DNA of 64,000 nt, taken from assembly GCA_029891385.1 (NCBI GenBank), contig JAIWQS010000236.1, positions 731,501 to 795,500 on the forward strand, given 5' to 3'. The DNA comes from Erythroxylum novogranatense. Its lineage: Eukaryota > Streptophyta > Magnoliopsida > Malpighiales > Erythroxylaceae. Positions 1 to 11,118 of the stretch are shown in pieces. The position numbers and the translations under genes were made by a program. The notes beneath the pieces are model-generated. The model saw only the letters and a program-made list of their open reading frames with translations, was not told the origin of the DNA and did no database searches. Each line of letters starts with the position of its first letter. The stretch's first letter is position 1.

Positions 1-1900
1 AAGTCTGATTTGAGATTAAAGATCTCATCTCATCTTTCATTGCAAGCCCCACTCTTTGGCATCTTCGCTTGGCATGCCTCTTTGTAAGACTCAGGCTCGC
101 CTCCGTCAGTCAACAATAGATAGTCTGAGAATCTCCTGTTTGGCACATGAGGTCGAGAAGACCTTCTTAACTCAGGAACAGGAGAGGTGGGTTGTGGTGA
201 TTCAGGCTGAGCTTCTTCTTCAACAGTTTCTTCTGATTGAGGATTTACTTCCATTTGTCTCATCGCAAAATTTGGCATATTCACGATATCAACAAATCTG
301 AGGTCTCTCCGAGAAGTGTTCTCCGATGCATGTCGATCTTTATACATCGACTTTTCATTAAAGATCACATCTCTACTTCAATGATCTTCTTGCTTTCATC
401 ATCCCAAATGCGATATCCAAACTCATCCTCACCATAGCCAATAAATGTGCATTTTTAGATTTTGGATCAAGTTTATTTACGCCTTGATCACCGATATGCA
501 CATATGTTGTACAACCAAATACCTTGAGGTGTGAAAGATTCACATCTTTTCACTCCAAACCTCCTACGGTATCTTGTACTCCAATGGAACCGATGGACCT
601 CGGTTGATGAGATAAGTCTTTGTGTTGACCGCTTCGCCTGAATTGCTTTGGTAAACCCGATTGCATCCGTGATACTTCTAGCTCTTTCGCTTAAGGTTCG
701 ATTCCATACGCTCCGCTACACCATTATGTTGTGGCGTTCTGCGCACTGCTCTCCATTCTAATTCCATGCTCATAGTAAAAATTTTTGAATCTGGTGTCCT
801 CATATTCTCCACCATTGTCAGATTCGAAGCTTCTTTATCTTGAGACCCGCCTCATTTTCAACCATAGCCTTCCATGTTTTAAAACATCAAATACTTGACT
901 TGTGTCTCGAAAGTAAACCCACACCCACGGGAGTGATCATCAATGAATGTCACGAGTAGTGCTTTCTACCAATGGATGGAGTAGTTGTTGGTCCCCAAAC
1001 ATCGTAATGCACAAGCTCAAGTTTCTCCTTCTTTGGCGTTCTACCACTGCTTGAAAGTCGACTCTCTTCGCTTTCCAGGATGCATCTTCACACGTATCAA
1101 TTTCTCGACCGTAGACTGATAGTTTTCCATGGAATGCATTAACTTCATTCCTTTTCACTCACGTGGCTAAGTCTCGGTGCCACAAGTTGGAATCTCCACT
1201 CCTTGCATAACCGCAATTGAACAACATGCTCATTTGTTAGGTGAGAGTACCATTCTTCTTTCCTTGTGCTACAATCATTGCTCCTTTGATACCTTCCATT
1301 CATCACTACGTAAAGTTGTGATGTAGCCTTCACTGCTAATTGTCCCACCGAGATTAAGTTCTTTCTCGGATCGGGGATATGTCCGACATCCTTGACTCCC
1401 GGATGGCTCCATTCGGTTTGAGCTTAACTACACCTTATCGACAATCTTGCGGGGTTGATCATTACCAAGATACACACCGCCGAGATTTCCAGTGCACATA
1501 CTTCAAGAAGATCTTTCTCGAAGTTGCATGAAACGATGCTCCGAGTCCAATATCCATGCCTCTTCGCTTGTTTTCTAAGGCACATATCAACGCGCCATCC
1601 TCACTTTGGTGGAAGCTATATTGCCTCCCGATTGTTCGACTACTACTTCTTTGAACCATTCTTGCATTGATTTTGTAATGCCCAACTTTCCACAATTCCA
1701 ACACTCAATATTTTTGAGTTTTGGGAAGTAGCAGATTCCGTGACTTGGACCTCCTGTCCTTTGATCTATCACGGTATCTAGTTTTTCCACGCCCTCTACT
1801 TCTTCCTTTTGATTCTGCTGCGAGGCGGAGGAGGATGAGGTTTCACCTACTTCTTTTCTTGGGTTTCCTCGTTAATAATTAGGCCACTAACATCCTTGAA
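1..1900 (-). mobile_element. Ty1/copia retrotransposon remnant (gag, protease, integrase, linker)
   Basis: Read on the minus strand, the copia order is visible in broken frames. A gag zinc knuckle (CWNCGKLGHYK-like with I for H, about 1720-1690) is followed by a protease-like segment ending GASFHAT (about 1550). The integrase core follows, with LRSDNGGEYED near 835-800 and HNGVAER near 740-720. Last comes the integrase-RT linker (FIGYGEDEFGYRIWDDE near 450-400, then RRSSRPHVPNRRFSDY near 170-120). Many stops and frameshifts interrupt it, so it is a dead copy. The reverse transcriptase expected next would lie left of base 1. No 5' LTR is found at the right-hand end; instead an oppositely oriented copia tail begins near 1900. 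Confidence 0.85.
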
Positions 1901-1904
1901 CTTC

Positions 1905-2220
1905 AACTTATTGGTTCCTATTGAAGTTACTCACCGATGTGATCAGAAGACTCAACTCTGGGAGGGATGATAAAAGTATTAAAGCTCAGATTTCATCATC
2001 AAGATCAATATTTATCATTTCATCGATCCTTGCTAGAAGATGAAGTGTTAACACTGAGAAGATCTTTGGAAGTTAGAATCCTGCAGACATGTTAACCAAG
2101 GTGGTGACATCGACAAACTCAAGTGTGTGCAACTTCAAATACCTCAAGAATAATAAAATCTAGGCGAGCTCATTGATCAATGAGGGTGTGAAGACATATG
2201 AAATCGCTTTCGTGGGAGAT
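1905..2220 (+). pseudogene. Ty1/copia RNase H 3' end fragment
   Basis: On the plus strand, 2025-2130 encodes the end of a copia RNase H: LLEDEVLTLRRSLEV, then, after a one-base break, ADMLTKVVT, matching the usual copia ending NPADMLTK. It is followed by a short purine-rich tract (cgtgggaga, 2211-2219) directly before an LTR start. It is oriented opposite to the gag-integrase remnant at 1-1900. No intact frame remains. Confidence 0.75.
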
Positions 2221-2577
2221 TGTTAGGTAAAGGGACTTTGTCCATATTGGAAATGAGAGAGGAGGGGGAGGCTAAACAAGTATAAATAAACCCCTCTCCT
2301 CCCATTTATCTCATCCCAAAACCAAAATAACTCTTAGTAAGAGTGGTAAATTTTGGTGAGTAATTTTTTGAGTGTATTGGGGTAAGGGTTGAGTGTGTGA
2401 AAACACTAGTGAGTTGAGTGTTGAGTGTAAACAACAGAAGTGTTGTTTTTCTCCCTAATAAAAGGGTATGTAGTAGTCCCAGGAGACATAGGCATAATTT
2501 GGCCGAACTCCGTTATCAAATCTTTGTGTTGTTCTATTGGCGCTTTCGTTGTGTGGAAATAGTTTAATTTCCTAACA
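2221..2577 (+). repeat. copia-type LTR (3' LTR of the plus-strand tail)
   Basis: The 357-bp segment starts TGTTAGG and ends CCTAACA, the perfect short inverted repeat expected of LTR ends. It follows a polypurine tract and contains a TATA-like tataaataaa near 2280. No partner LTR is in the window, and flanking target duplications could not be seen. Confidence 0.75.
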
Positions 2578-2838
2578 TCGAACTGGTTGAACTTGACTCC
2601 GATCCGATAAAATTTCAAGCAGCTCAGAAACTGAAACCGAACCAGTTGCCAAACCCAATTGGTTGGATGGGTTTGGCTGCTATATTGACATGGTTAATGA
2701 GCAAAGCTTTGTATAATTAACAGTATTTGAATTACACGCTGAAATCTTGTACAACGACTTGGTCTTCATCAGGAAAAGGACACTTACTGAACTGAAGTAT
2801 ACATTTTACCAAATTACAGACTAAAGTCCATGATTATC
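2578..2838. other. spacer: 3' flank and probable 3' UTR of Rubisco activase
   Basis: No reading frame or element was recognised. The right part must hold the 3' UTR and polyadenylation region of the minus-strand gene that ends at 2839. Confidence 0.5.
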
Positions 2839-4833
2839 CTAAAGTTGGTAGACGCAGCTTCCATCATCGCTCCTAGCCGTTGGATCAAAGTTTTGTGCTG
2901 ATGGGTCTGTACAACCTTCAGGAACAGGAATCTTTACCTGTTGTGCTGCTTTGCCTGTATCAAAACATTCTTATCAGAACATAATTTACTTCTCAGAACT
3001 TGGCATAATCTGAGCTAGACAGATCAAGAGTCTGACCATAGAAGGAGTCGTTCTTGGTTGAGTCCTCATTTGCATCTCCAAGTGCTGCCTCTTTCAAGTA
3101 CTTGTCAGCTAATTGGACTCTCTTCACGTTCTCTTGCTCGTGGACAAGCATGTTGCCATACTCGAGCAGCTTTGACAGAGTCATCTTTGGTTGCTCGAAT
3201 GTTGGAGGTCCCTCCTTTGAGTTCACAAGCTTTTTCCCAACACTTTCGACGCCCACACTTGATACCCACTTCCTCACTTCATCATCATAAACTCTGGCCC
3301 TAAGAGCACCAAAGAAATCTGCAGATAATAACAATAGATACATCTCTATAAGCATCCAATTCTTGACATCAATCAACATTACTAGTTCTTTTGCATAAGC
3401 TTACCAATGGACTGCCCAGGGAATGTGTCAACAAGCTTGATTATGTCCTCCTTAGGAACATTATCAGTCCTGAAGATTCCTGTGCAGACGCCAATCCGGT
3501 CTTCTCGGATCGGAGCCCAGTAGAACTTCTCCATACGGCCGTCACGGATAAGAGGGGCATACAATGTGGAAAAATCATTGCCGGTGACTATGATTGGAAC
3601 ACGGGGGTTCTCCTCCTTGTTGTACATTCCAGGGAGCTGGACATTGGTGGGGTTATCGGCAATGTTCATGAGGGTAGCATTCACCATTTGATTGTTGACA
3701 GTGTACTGAGTAGTTCCACCAAGCCTACCAGCTCCTGCATCTAGATCATTGATGAAGAGACAGCACATCTTTCCCTTCCTGATAATGTCTGCTGCCTCAC
3801 GGTACCTTTGCCTGATCAATTTTGCAGGCTCCCCTGCATTTCCACTTTCCAATTCTCCAGCACTCATCACAATTGGGCTGAATTATCACCAAAAGACCAA
3901 AGAATTTAAGCATCGTGACCACAGAGTTCACTAGTTAGATTTCTCATACTCTTCTGTCACTTACTTGATTCCCATCTTGGCAAAGACAAGCTCACACTGA
4001 AAAGATTTTCCTTGACCCTTGCCTCCCCAGATTCCCAGGATGAGAGGAACCTGCTATGATCACTCCTATGTCACTACTTCTGTGAAATCAAGACAATTTA
4101 GGGGAGCTCAAGGACTCTCCAAAATCTCTTTTAACTCACCTTAATGTTTGGGAGGTTCAAGAAATTCTTAGTTATGTGCACAACAACCTTGTCCATAAAT
4201 GCTGGAGCAATGTAAAATCCATCCATATTATTGTCCATGTACCTGATATTCAAATTCACAATCAGAACTAAGCACAGAACTAACTTGTATAGCAAATCAC
4301 CAATGAGCTAATGATACTTGGGTATTATTCGATTTCAGGAAGTTGATGACTTACTGTTTTAGGCCTTGACTGATGTAGTCATAGGAACTCATGACAGCGT
4401 AGTGAGTTCCTGATTCCATAGGAGCTTGGAAGAGAGTGTCCACCATTCCTTTACCTCTAGTTATGTCCTGTTGATCATCAGATTCGTCAAACGCAAGGCC
4501 TCTCCATTTGTCTTTCGATGTCTGCTTCTCCTCGTCGTGCTCCGCAACAACCTTCCAATTATTCCCTGACAAAACCCTCTGACTTTTTACCTTGGAGTTC
4601 AGCTTCTTCAAGTTGTTGCCAAGGAACGCCGAGCTCTGTCCTGATGGTTTAGTGACATTCAAATTGAACTGCAGAAAGTATAACGAAAGATCACCAAAAA
4701 GGAGCTAACAGCCTTGTGTTTAAGCTTGCTCAATAGAAACTAAGAAGCTGAAGTGCGCAAACGCAAAAAGGCGGGAAAACCACAGTACCTGCACCCTGTT
4801 GACAGCTCCAACGGTTGAAACTGAAACAGCCAT
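2839..4833 (-). CDS. RCA: Rubisco activase, chloroplast precursor (long and short isoforms)
   Basis: This AAA+ ATPase of the chloroplast stroma releases inhibitory sugar phosphates from Rubisco. I place seven exons on the minus strand: 4833-4789, 4668-4355, 4242-4140, 4050-3965, 3877-3405, 3318-3037 and 2954-2839. All junctions are GT-AG and phases join cleanly to 472 codons plus stop, close to the usual long isoform of about 474. Residues 1-15 ([15 protein letters not shown]) and the following Ser/Lys-rich stretch look like a transit peptide. Walker A is GGKGQGKS (about 163-170) and Walker B is CCLFINDLD (about 221-229). The last exon encodes the redox-sensitive tail with two cysteines 19 residues apart (449 and 468). 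Reading through the exon-6 donor gives a 448-residue short form stopping at 2993-2995. Start choice: ATG at 4833 matches the conserved family N-terminus. No disruption was seen; it looks functional. Confidence 0.97.
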
Positions 4834-4931
4834 TGATCCAACGACAAGGGTTTAAAGAGAAGTTGGAGAAGAATACAAAGCTGCTTTTGGAGTATGTTGT
4901 CCCTGAGAAAGAGAGAGGTTCCTGGACGTGT

Positions 4932-4939
4932 GCTTTATA
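4932..4939 (-). promoter_or_regulatory. TATA box of the Rubisco activase gene
   Basis: On the minus strand TATAAAGC lies about 100 bp upstream of the RCA start codon, a normal distance for a plant TATA box. An ACGT core (CACACGTCC on the minus strand, about 4924-4932) adjoins it, and a GATAA-type light-responsive motif occurs on the plus strand near 4963. The position supports a promoter; the cis-element roles are inferred. Confidence 0.6.
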
Positions 4940-4969
4940 GAGTCAGGCTTCTTGGAAGGGTAGATAAAA

Positions 4970-5714
4970 TCTTGTGGATTTGGGTTAGGGAATTGCCAGC
5001 AGCCACTCATTTGGATATTGGCGTTATGATGTGGCATGTAGATTGAGGTTGAGCTTTGTTTTGGGTATGGTAATGGGACTTGGGAGGATTTATGGGGTTT
5101 GGGGATTGAATTACAAAACAAAATGGAGACTTCTGGAAACTGAAGCTGATTTCAGGTTAGGTTTTAAGCTCTTCTGTTCTCCACTCAAAATAGAAATTAA
5201 TTTTGTTCCCAATTTGTGAAATCAATTAGCAAATTGAGAAGGAAAAACAAATGACATTAAGATCTACCAATTGAGATTTTGTGTTCAAGTTCCCATAATT
5301 TGATACATAATAGTTAAATCTGGAGTATCACTTAATTCATTAAATAATACTCTTAAAAGAGAAAAATTTAAGAATAAATTATTCTTAATTTAAAGTATAA
5401 CATCATTTTTCCACTTGAGAGCTAGACCACTTTTGTCATCCTCAACATTATTGATAATTTATCATCAAATTTCCAGAAAACTTGGTATAAGTATAACCAA
5501 AGAGGACAAAGCTCTGGAATGGCCTGTCTTATTGATGTCTTAGCCCCAAAAATTCTATGTCGTGACTTGTGATTGGGAGGTGCCGTAACCGGAGGTAAAG
5601 AGAAGGATTGGACACTTTTATTCGTTTATTGTCCAATTCTGGCAACAATTTATTGTCTAGTTCTGGCAACAATTTATTGTCTAGAAGGCAGGATTAGGCA
5701 TCATGTAATATGTA
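4970..5714. other. AT-rich upstream region of Rubisco activase
   Basis: No credible gene was seen. It presumably holds upstream promoter sequence. A short direct repeat (gtctagttctggcaacaatttatt-type unit, about two and a half copies) lies at 5635-5690. Confidence 0.45.
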
Positions 5715-6216
5715 AGAATAATTTAGTTATGTATGTCATATCGAACGCAAAAAGATAAGAAACAAAAAATGTGAAAAATACTTAATTTTGGTCTCTATAA
5801 CTTCAAACGAATTTTTCAAAGCCGAAATGAGCATAAATCTACTACCGTCTTCACGGAGCTACTCTTCGGGATACGGGTAAGGTCTTTATATAATTTTCTT
5901 AAAATGTAAGCTCTCTTAACGAGTCAGAAAATTCTTATGCGTACAATTGATATCAACAATTGTAAGAGATCTTAACTTTTATATATAACTTCAATATCGG
6001 GGTTCTCCATCACAGGCCCAATATAAATATGATCCACACTGATTAAAATCCATTTTTCACCCAGACTCCGACCTGTTGATTTAGATCATTTATTGGATCA
6101 TTTTATTATCTTTATCTTGATTAAATTACGTAACTTAACCGATAAGTTATTAAAAAACCAAAAAATGCAATTAATAGTTGTCCAACTTTATGAAATATGA
6201 TAAAATTGCCCAATAT
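5715..6216. repeat. LTR relic, family shared with 46409-46869
   Basis: The sequence aligns along its length, in the same orientation, with the LTR at 46409-46869. Shared blocks include ggtaaggtctttatata, aagctctcttaac, attgatatcaacaa, gatcatttatt and gttgtccaactttatga. The ends are worn and no primer site or coding region adjoins it, so it is probably a solo or fragmentary LTR. Confidence 0.65.
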
Positions 6217-6542
6217 TCTCTCACTTGGATAAGCATTAATTGTAGTTTTGACTCTAGTTTTAAAACTCGGTTAAGCCAAGCTACTGAATTAGTCGACTAA
6301 GTTTTAAAAAATAAAACATTTGATCCAAAGATAACGAAAGTCCATCATTTCGACCTGCAAGGCTTTCGATACTGAAAAGTATCAAATGTATATGTTATGT
6401 ACGACGCAGATCTAATACAATCATGTATACCTAATACCTCACTAATATGAATAGGAAAATAGAGTGCGGCAAATTAGGATGACACTTTTATGATCTAAAT
6501 TATATCATCTTCGTTTGTAGGTCTTGATTTCTCCAACTTTAT
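6217..6542. other. AT-rich spacer
   Basis: No gene, terminal repeat or recognisable transposon protein was seen. It lies between the LTR relic and the start of the Athila-like element. Confidence 0.4.
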
Positions 6543-7205
6543 TGATAGAGATATTAATAGGCTATTATTTGATGTGTTAATTTGGGTCAATTGTGTAGTG
6601 CTTTAGGGCAAATATTTGCTAAGTTATTATTTTTATATTATATTTGAATTTAGGAGTTGTTTTGAGGAAAAGAAGGCAAAAGTGGCTAAAATGGAAAAGA
6701 CATCGAAGCCATTAGTTTAGTGTGTTTTGGACACATGAAAAAAAACAAGACACGCGTGAAGAAAACAAGACAATAGCAGATTAAAATTATGCATGTGTGA
6801 AACATTGCGTAGCAAAGAGGAGGCTTCAACGCTTTTTTTTAAGATAAAAACGTTGCGTAGTGAAGTATTGTCACATAGGATGGCCCAACATTTTTTTAAA
6901 GAAAAGAAACAGCGAGAGTTTAACGTGGTTAGGGGGAGATAGAAACAAAAAGAAGAGCCACCATATTATTCAAGCCCCCACTTCACACCTCCACTAGATT
7001 CATACCCGTAGACAACACTCATGCATGCAACACCTATGACCCACACATGTAGTAGTTTTGAAGACTCCAATCACGCTGCCTCCCTTTATTCACACAACTT
7101 TAATAAAAATGCCACTCACAACACACGACAACAGCCTTTATTCATGCACAAAGCAACACATACACTCACCACTTCACGCATAAGAGACAAAAATGACCCC
7201 TAGCG
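6543..7205 (+). repeat. 5' LTR (conserved part) of the Athila-like element
   Basis: It aligns with 11119-11750 of the 3' LTR, including ggctattatttgatg, gaaggcaaaagtggctaaaa, and the cattcacgcaagcc/cccccacttcacacctcc blocks. Similarity stops near 7205, where the copies diverge, so the true right edge of this LTR is uncertain. Confidence 0.65.
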
Positions 7206-7207
7206 TC

Positions 7208-7312
7208 ACCAGTGTCCGTTTAACAGACATGGATGTCCATTAAATGAACCTTCTTGGCTAAAAATGACTTCTAACCCCGTTAAACGGACATGGATGTCCA
7301 TTAAATAGACAT
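7208..7312. repeat. short imperfect direct repeat
   Basis: The motif gacatggatgtccattaaat occurs twice about 64 bp apart. Each copy is preceded by a gttaaacgga-like sequence, and ggatgtcc/ggacat parts are locally self-complementary. It lies where the two Athila LTR copies stop matching. Confidence 0.55.
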
Positions 7313-7959
7313 TCACGGGATAACTTTAGTAAATTGCAATTTTGACCTCTTAAATGGCAAAATATCACTTTTTGGTCTTTATGAAAGTTGTAGATATAGA
7401 AGTATACTTTCAAACAGTCTAAGAACAAACTCAATCTAGCATATTTAGAAAAAGTTATGACAATTGCGCCAAGACAGGTACAAAATGATTGAGGATATAA
7501 ATATGTTGGATTCTTTTGGCCATAACTCCCTCATCCGACCTCTAAATGAAGTGATTCTTGAAGTAATAGATTTATAAGACATGTTTCTATATCTATCCAT
7601 AGAAATTTGTATCTTTTAGAGTTGATTGGAAAAATTGTTTTAGAGAAAGTGAGGAGTCGGTTGGGAGAGCATGATTGAGGTATAAACACACTTTTTTTTT
7701 TTTGTATATCTTGAGCGATAGAGCTTCGATTGAGATGATTCTTTCTTTAAAGCAAATTAGAGACTTAGAGCTACCATTATTGTGAAGAAGTCAAATTATG
7801 ATTTTGGTGATTGACTAAAGTGGGCTCACCACCCTTGCAAGATGATGGCCAAAGAGGGTTCTTTGAAATAACCCTACAGGTTTATAATCTCAAGGTTTAT
7901 GACTCCAGATGTTAGGCTCTAGAAATGAGGTGCAACACTAGCCAGACTTTTTTTTATGC

Positions 7960-9560
7960 CCAACAAAATTACACTACTACATAGAAGGAAATATTAGTGG
8001 TTGTGTTTGTTTTGGACAAGTTTCAGTCATATATCATTGGGTCCAAGGTTGTGATTTTCACATATCATACACCAATCTTATATTTGTTTGCAAATAAAGA
8101 TGCCAAATCGCAACTCATTTGATGGGTGTTGCTTTTGCAAGAGTTTGATGCAGAGATTAAGGACAAAAAGGGGACAAAAATTGCAATTGCTGACCATTTA
8201 TCTCTATTAGAGCTTGAGGAATCAAAGCTACCAATACCTATCTAAGAGGCTTTCACAGATGAGCAGTTATTCCAAGTCAATTAAAAGCTTCCATGGTTTG
8301 CCAATGTGGTGAATTATTTAGCTACAAGTTTGATTCCTCTGAATTTAAATCCATCCCAAAAGAAGAAGTTCCTATTTGATGCGAAAAGTTATTTATGGGA
8401 TAAGCCTTTAGTATTTAAGAGAGGTCCTGATCATGTAATTCGAAGATGTATCCTGGAAGATGAAGTCTTAGCAATTTTGGAGCATTTTCATTCATCACCA
8501 TATGGAGGTCACTTTGGCCTAACAAGAATAGCAACAAAAGTTCTCCAATCTGGTTTCTATTGGCCTATGTTTCATAAGGACAACTATGCTTTCGCTAAGA
8601 TGTGTGATCGATGTCAATAAATGGGTAGTATCTCATGACATCATAAGCTTCCTTTGACCAACATTTTTTAGGTCTTCGATTTGTGGGGTATTGACTTCAT
8701 GGGAACATTCTCCAAATCGACAATCCTATATCCTTTTGGTAGTGGACTATGTATCAAAATTAGTTGAAGCCATAGTTTCACTAACAAATGATGCCAAGGT
8801 TGTTCTCAGATTTCTCAAGAAAAATATTTTCACAAGATTTGACACTCTAAAGGCCATTATTAGTGATGAAGGTACCCATTTTTGCAACAAGCTTCTGGTT
8901 AATCTTTTAACCAAATATGGAGTTCGACACAAGGTAGCTTTACCTTACCAGTTACAGTCAAATGGCCAAGCTAAAATATCAAATCGAGAGATCAAGGACA
9001 TTTTTGAGAAAATGGTGAACCCTAACCAAAAAAACTAGGCTCTCAAGTTTAATGATGCCTTTTGGGCATATAGGATGGTTTTCAAGACTCCAATTGGCAT
9101 GTTTCCATATCGTTTGGTTTTGAAAAACTTTTCATCTTCCGGTAAAGTTGGAATACAAGGCTTATTGGACAGTTAGGAAGTTGAATCTTGATTGGCAAAA
9201 ATTGACTAAAAATCGGTCTCTTCAATTGTGTGAATTGGAAGAATTTCGAAATGAAGCGTATGAGAACTCCAAAATCTACAAAGAGAAAACTAAGCAATGG
9301 CATGTCTAACACATCATAAGGAAAGAATTTGCTTTAGGAGAGAAAGTTTTACTTTTCAACTCGAGATTGAAGCTTTTTCCAGGTAAATGGCACTCTCAGA
9401 TGGTCGAGGCCCTTTGTTGTGAAGAATATTATCTCTTATAGAGTGATTGAAGTTGAGAGAAGTGATGGAAGAACTTTCAAAGTGAATAGGCAAAGATTGA
9501 AGCATTATTATGGTCAAGAGTTGAGCAACATTGCAAGCATTTCAATCAAAGACCCGTGAT
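7960..9560 (+). pseudogene. gypsy pol remnant: RNase H and integrase (Athila-like)
   Basis: In broken plus-strand frames I read an RNase H end (KEILVVVFVLDKFQSYIIGS, about 7990-8040, then AIADHLSLLE near 8190). The integrase zinc-binding region follows at 8306-8620, with H and C ligands in HFHSSPYGGHFG and MCDRC. Next is the integrase core (GIDFMGTF near 8690, ISDEGTHFCN near 8860, SNGQAKISNREIK near 8965). The remaining part to 9560 is an integrase C-terminal domain with stops ([17 protein letters not shown] near 9340). Stops and frame breaks make it non-functional. Confidence 0.8.
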
Positions 9561-11118
9561 CAAATGGCAACGTCAAGCTATTGATATTAAACATAGCACC
9601 TGTTGGGAGGCACCCCACCTTATCCTTTCAGTTTAGTTCTTTGTTGTTTTAGTTTCTTTTTATTGTTTTTATTTAAGTATATTATTTGTCTTTTCATTAT
9701 CTGTTTTGTTTTTTTAGGAATGCAAGATGGGAGTTGTGAATTCTGATTTCAGTCGTTGAGCCTCCTATAATCCAGGGAGTCTTTATGTTCTCATTTCCTT
9801 ATTTTTTAACATTGGGGACAATGTCTCATTTAAGTATGGGGGTGGGAATAATTTTAAAATTTTTTCAATTTTGCAATTGAACTGTGATGAAGGTTAAACC
9901 ATGCCATTTTGTCATAGTACTTGGACTGATGATTGAGTTGTGTGCTTGAATTTGACTTAGGCAACTTGAGTGGAAGGTGAATCATATGGATTGATTGAAA
10001 TAGTTAGTTACATAAACTCAGTCAAAAATTTGATGCTTGAGTGATTAAGTAATGTATAAAACTTTGATGGACTTTCATATAAGCATATATGAGATTTTGA
10101 GCCTACATGAATGCATTTTATATTCATTTCATTGTTTTTTGTTATGTTTGATACTCCCTTAGGAAGATTACCTCTAGAACTTGCATTGAATCTATTTGAA
10201 ATTATGAGATGCATGCTTTATAGAAATGATGAAGGCATTATTTGTTTTAAACCCATTAGCTTAAATGACCCACCTTATGCATTATCCCTTGCAACCCCTT
10301 TTGAGCCTTTACCCTTTTTGATTGCAAAATAAACACTTAAAAATCCAAAACTCCACTAGCCTTGTCCGATCACAAGTATAATGAAGTGTTAAGTGATCAT
10401 TTGGTTTATAGTTTAGGACTTTTGAGCTTACTTGTTTTTTGAGATGTTTATAGAGGTACTCCTACTCATATTTTATTAAGTTATGTTACTTTTGATTTTT
10501 CTTTTTTTAAAAAAAGAAAAGAAGAAAAGAAGAAAATTGATTTAAAAAAAGAAGAAAGAAAGACACAGAAAAAAGAAGCAAACATAGTAGCATTAGTTAG
10601 TGGCAAGTAGTGGTAGTCTTATGCATTCATTTGCATATCTCAGACTTTGCATTTAGTTTTCCCTTTTGTTTAGAACTTTATTAATGCTTGTGAATTAACC
10701 AATGACCTTTTTTATCCTACCTATACTCAAACCACATTACAACCCTAAATAAAAGTCCTTTTGATCCATGTTGGTGTGTATTTTATGTAGTAGAGAATTA
10801 GTGAATATGCAAGTATGGTAGTGTAGTCTCTTAGAGGGAGTCTTGAGTGAAGCACTGACCCTAAACACTTGAGTGATTCGAGTGAAAATGTGAGAAAATC
10901 CATCTAAATTTTATATGTGCCTTTGATCAATGGTGTCTGCGTTTGACCTTGTTTATGTGCATTGATGAAAAAATTATGATATGTGTAATAAATCAAAGCT
11001 TAAGTTTGTTGAAATTTGAATGAAAAGCACACACTTGATTTTTTTTGAAAATGAATTGATGAAATTATTTTTCTATTATGTTTAAATTGCTTGAGCATAG
11101 TTCAAGTGTGGGGGTATT
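9561..11118 (+). other. non-coding 3' internal region of the Athila-like element
   Basis: No protein domain was found between integrase and the 3' LTR, the place where some Athila elements carry an env-like frame. An A-rich aaaagaagaaa tract occupies about 10505-10580. The region ends in the polypurine tract before the LTR at 11119. Confidence 0.5.
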
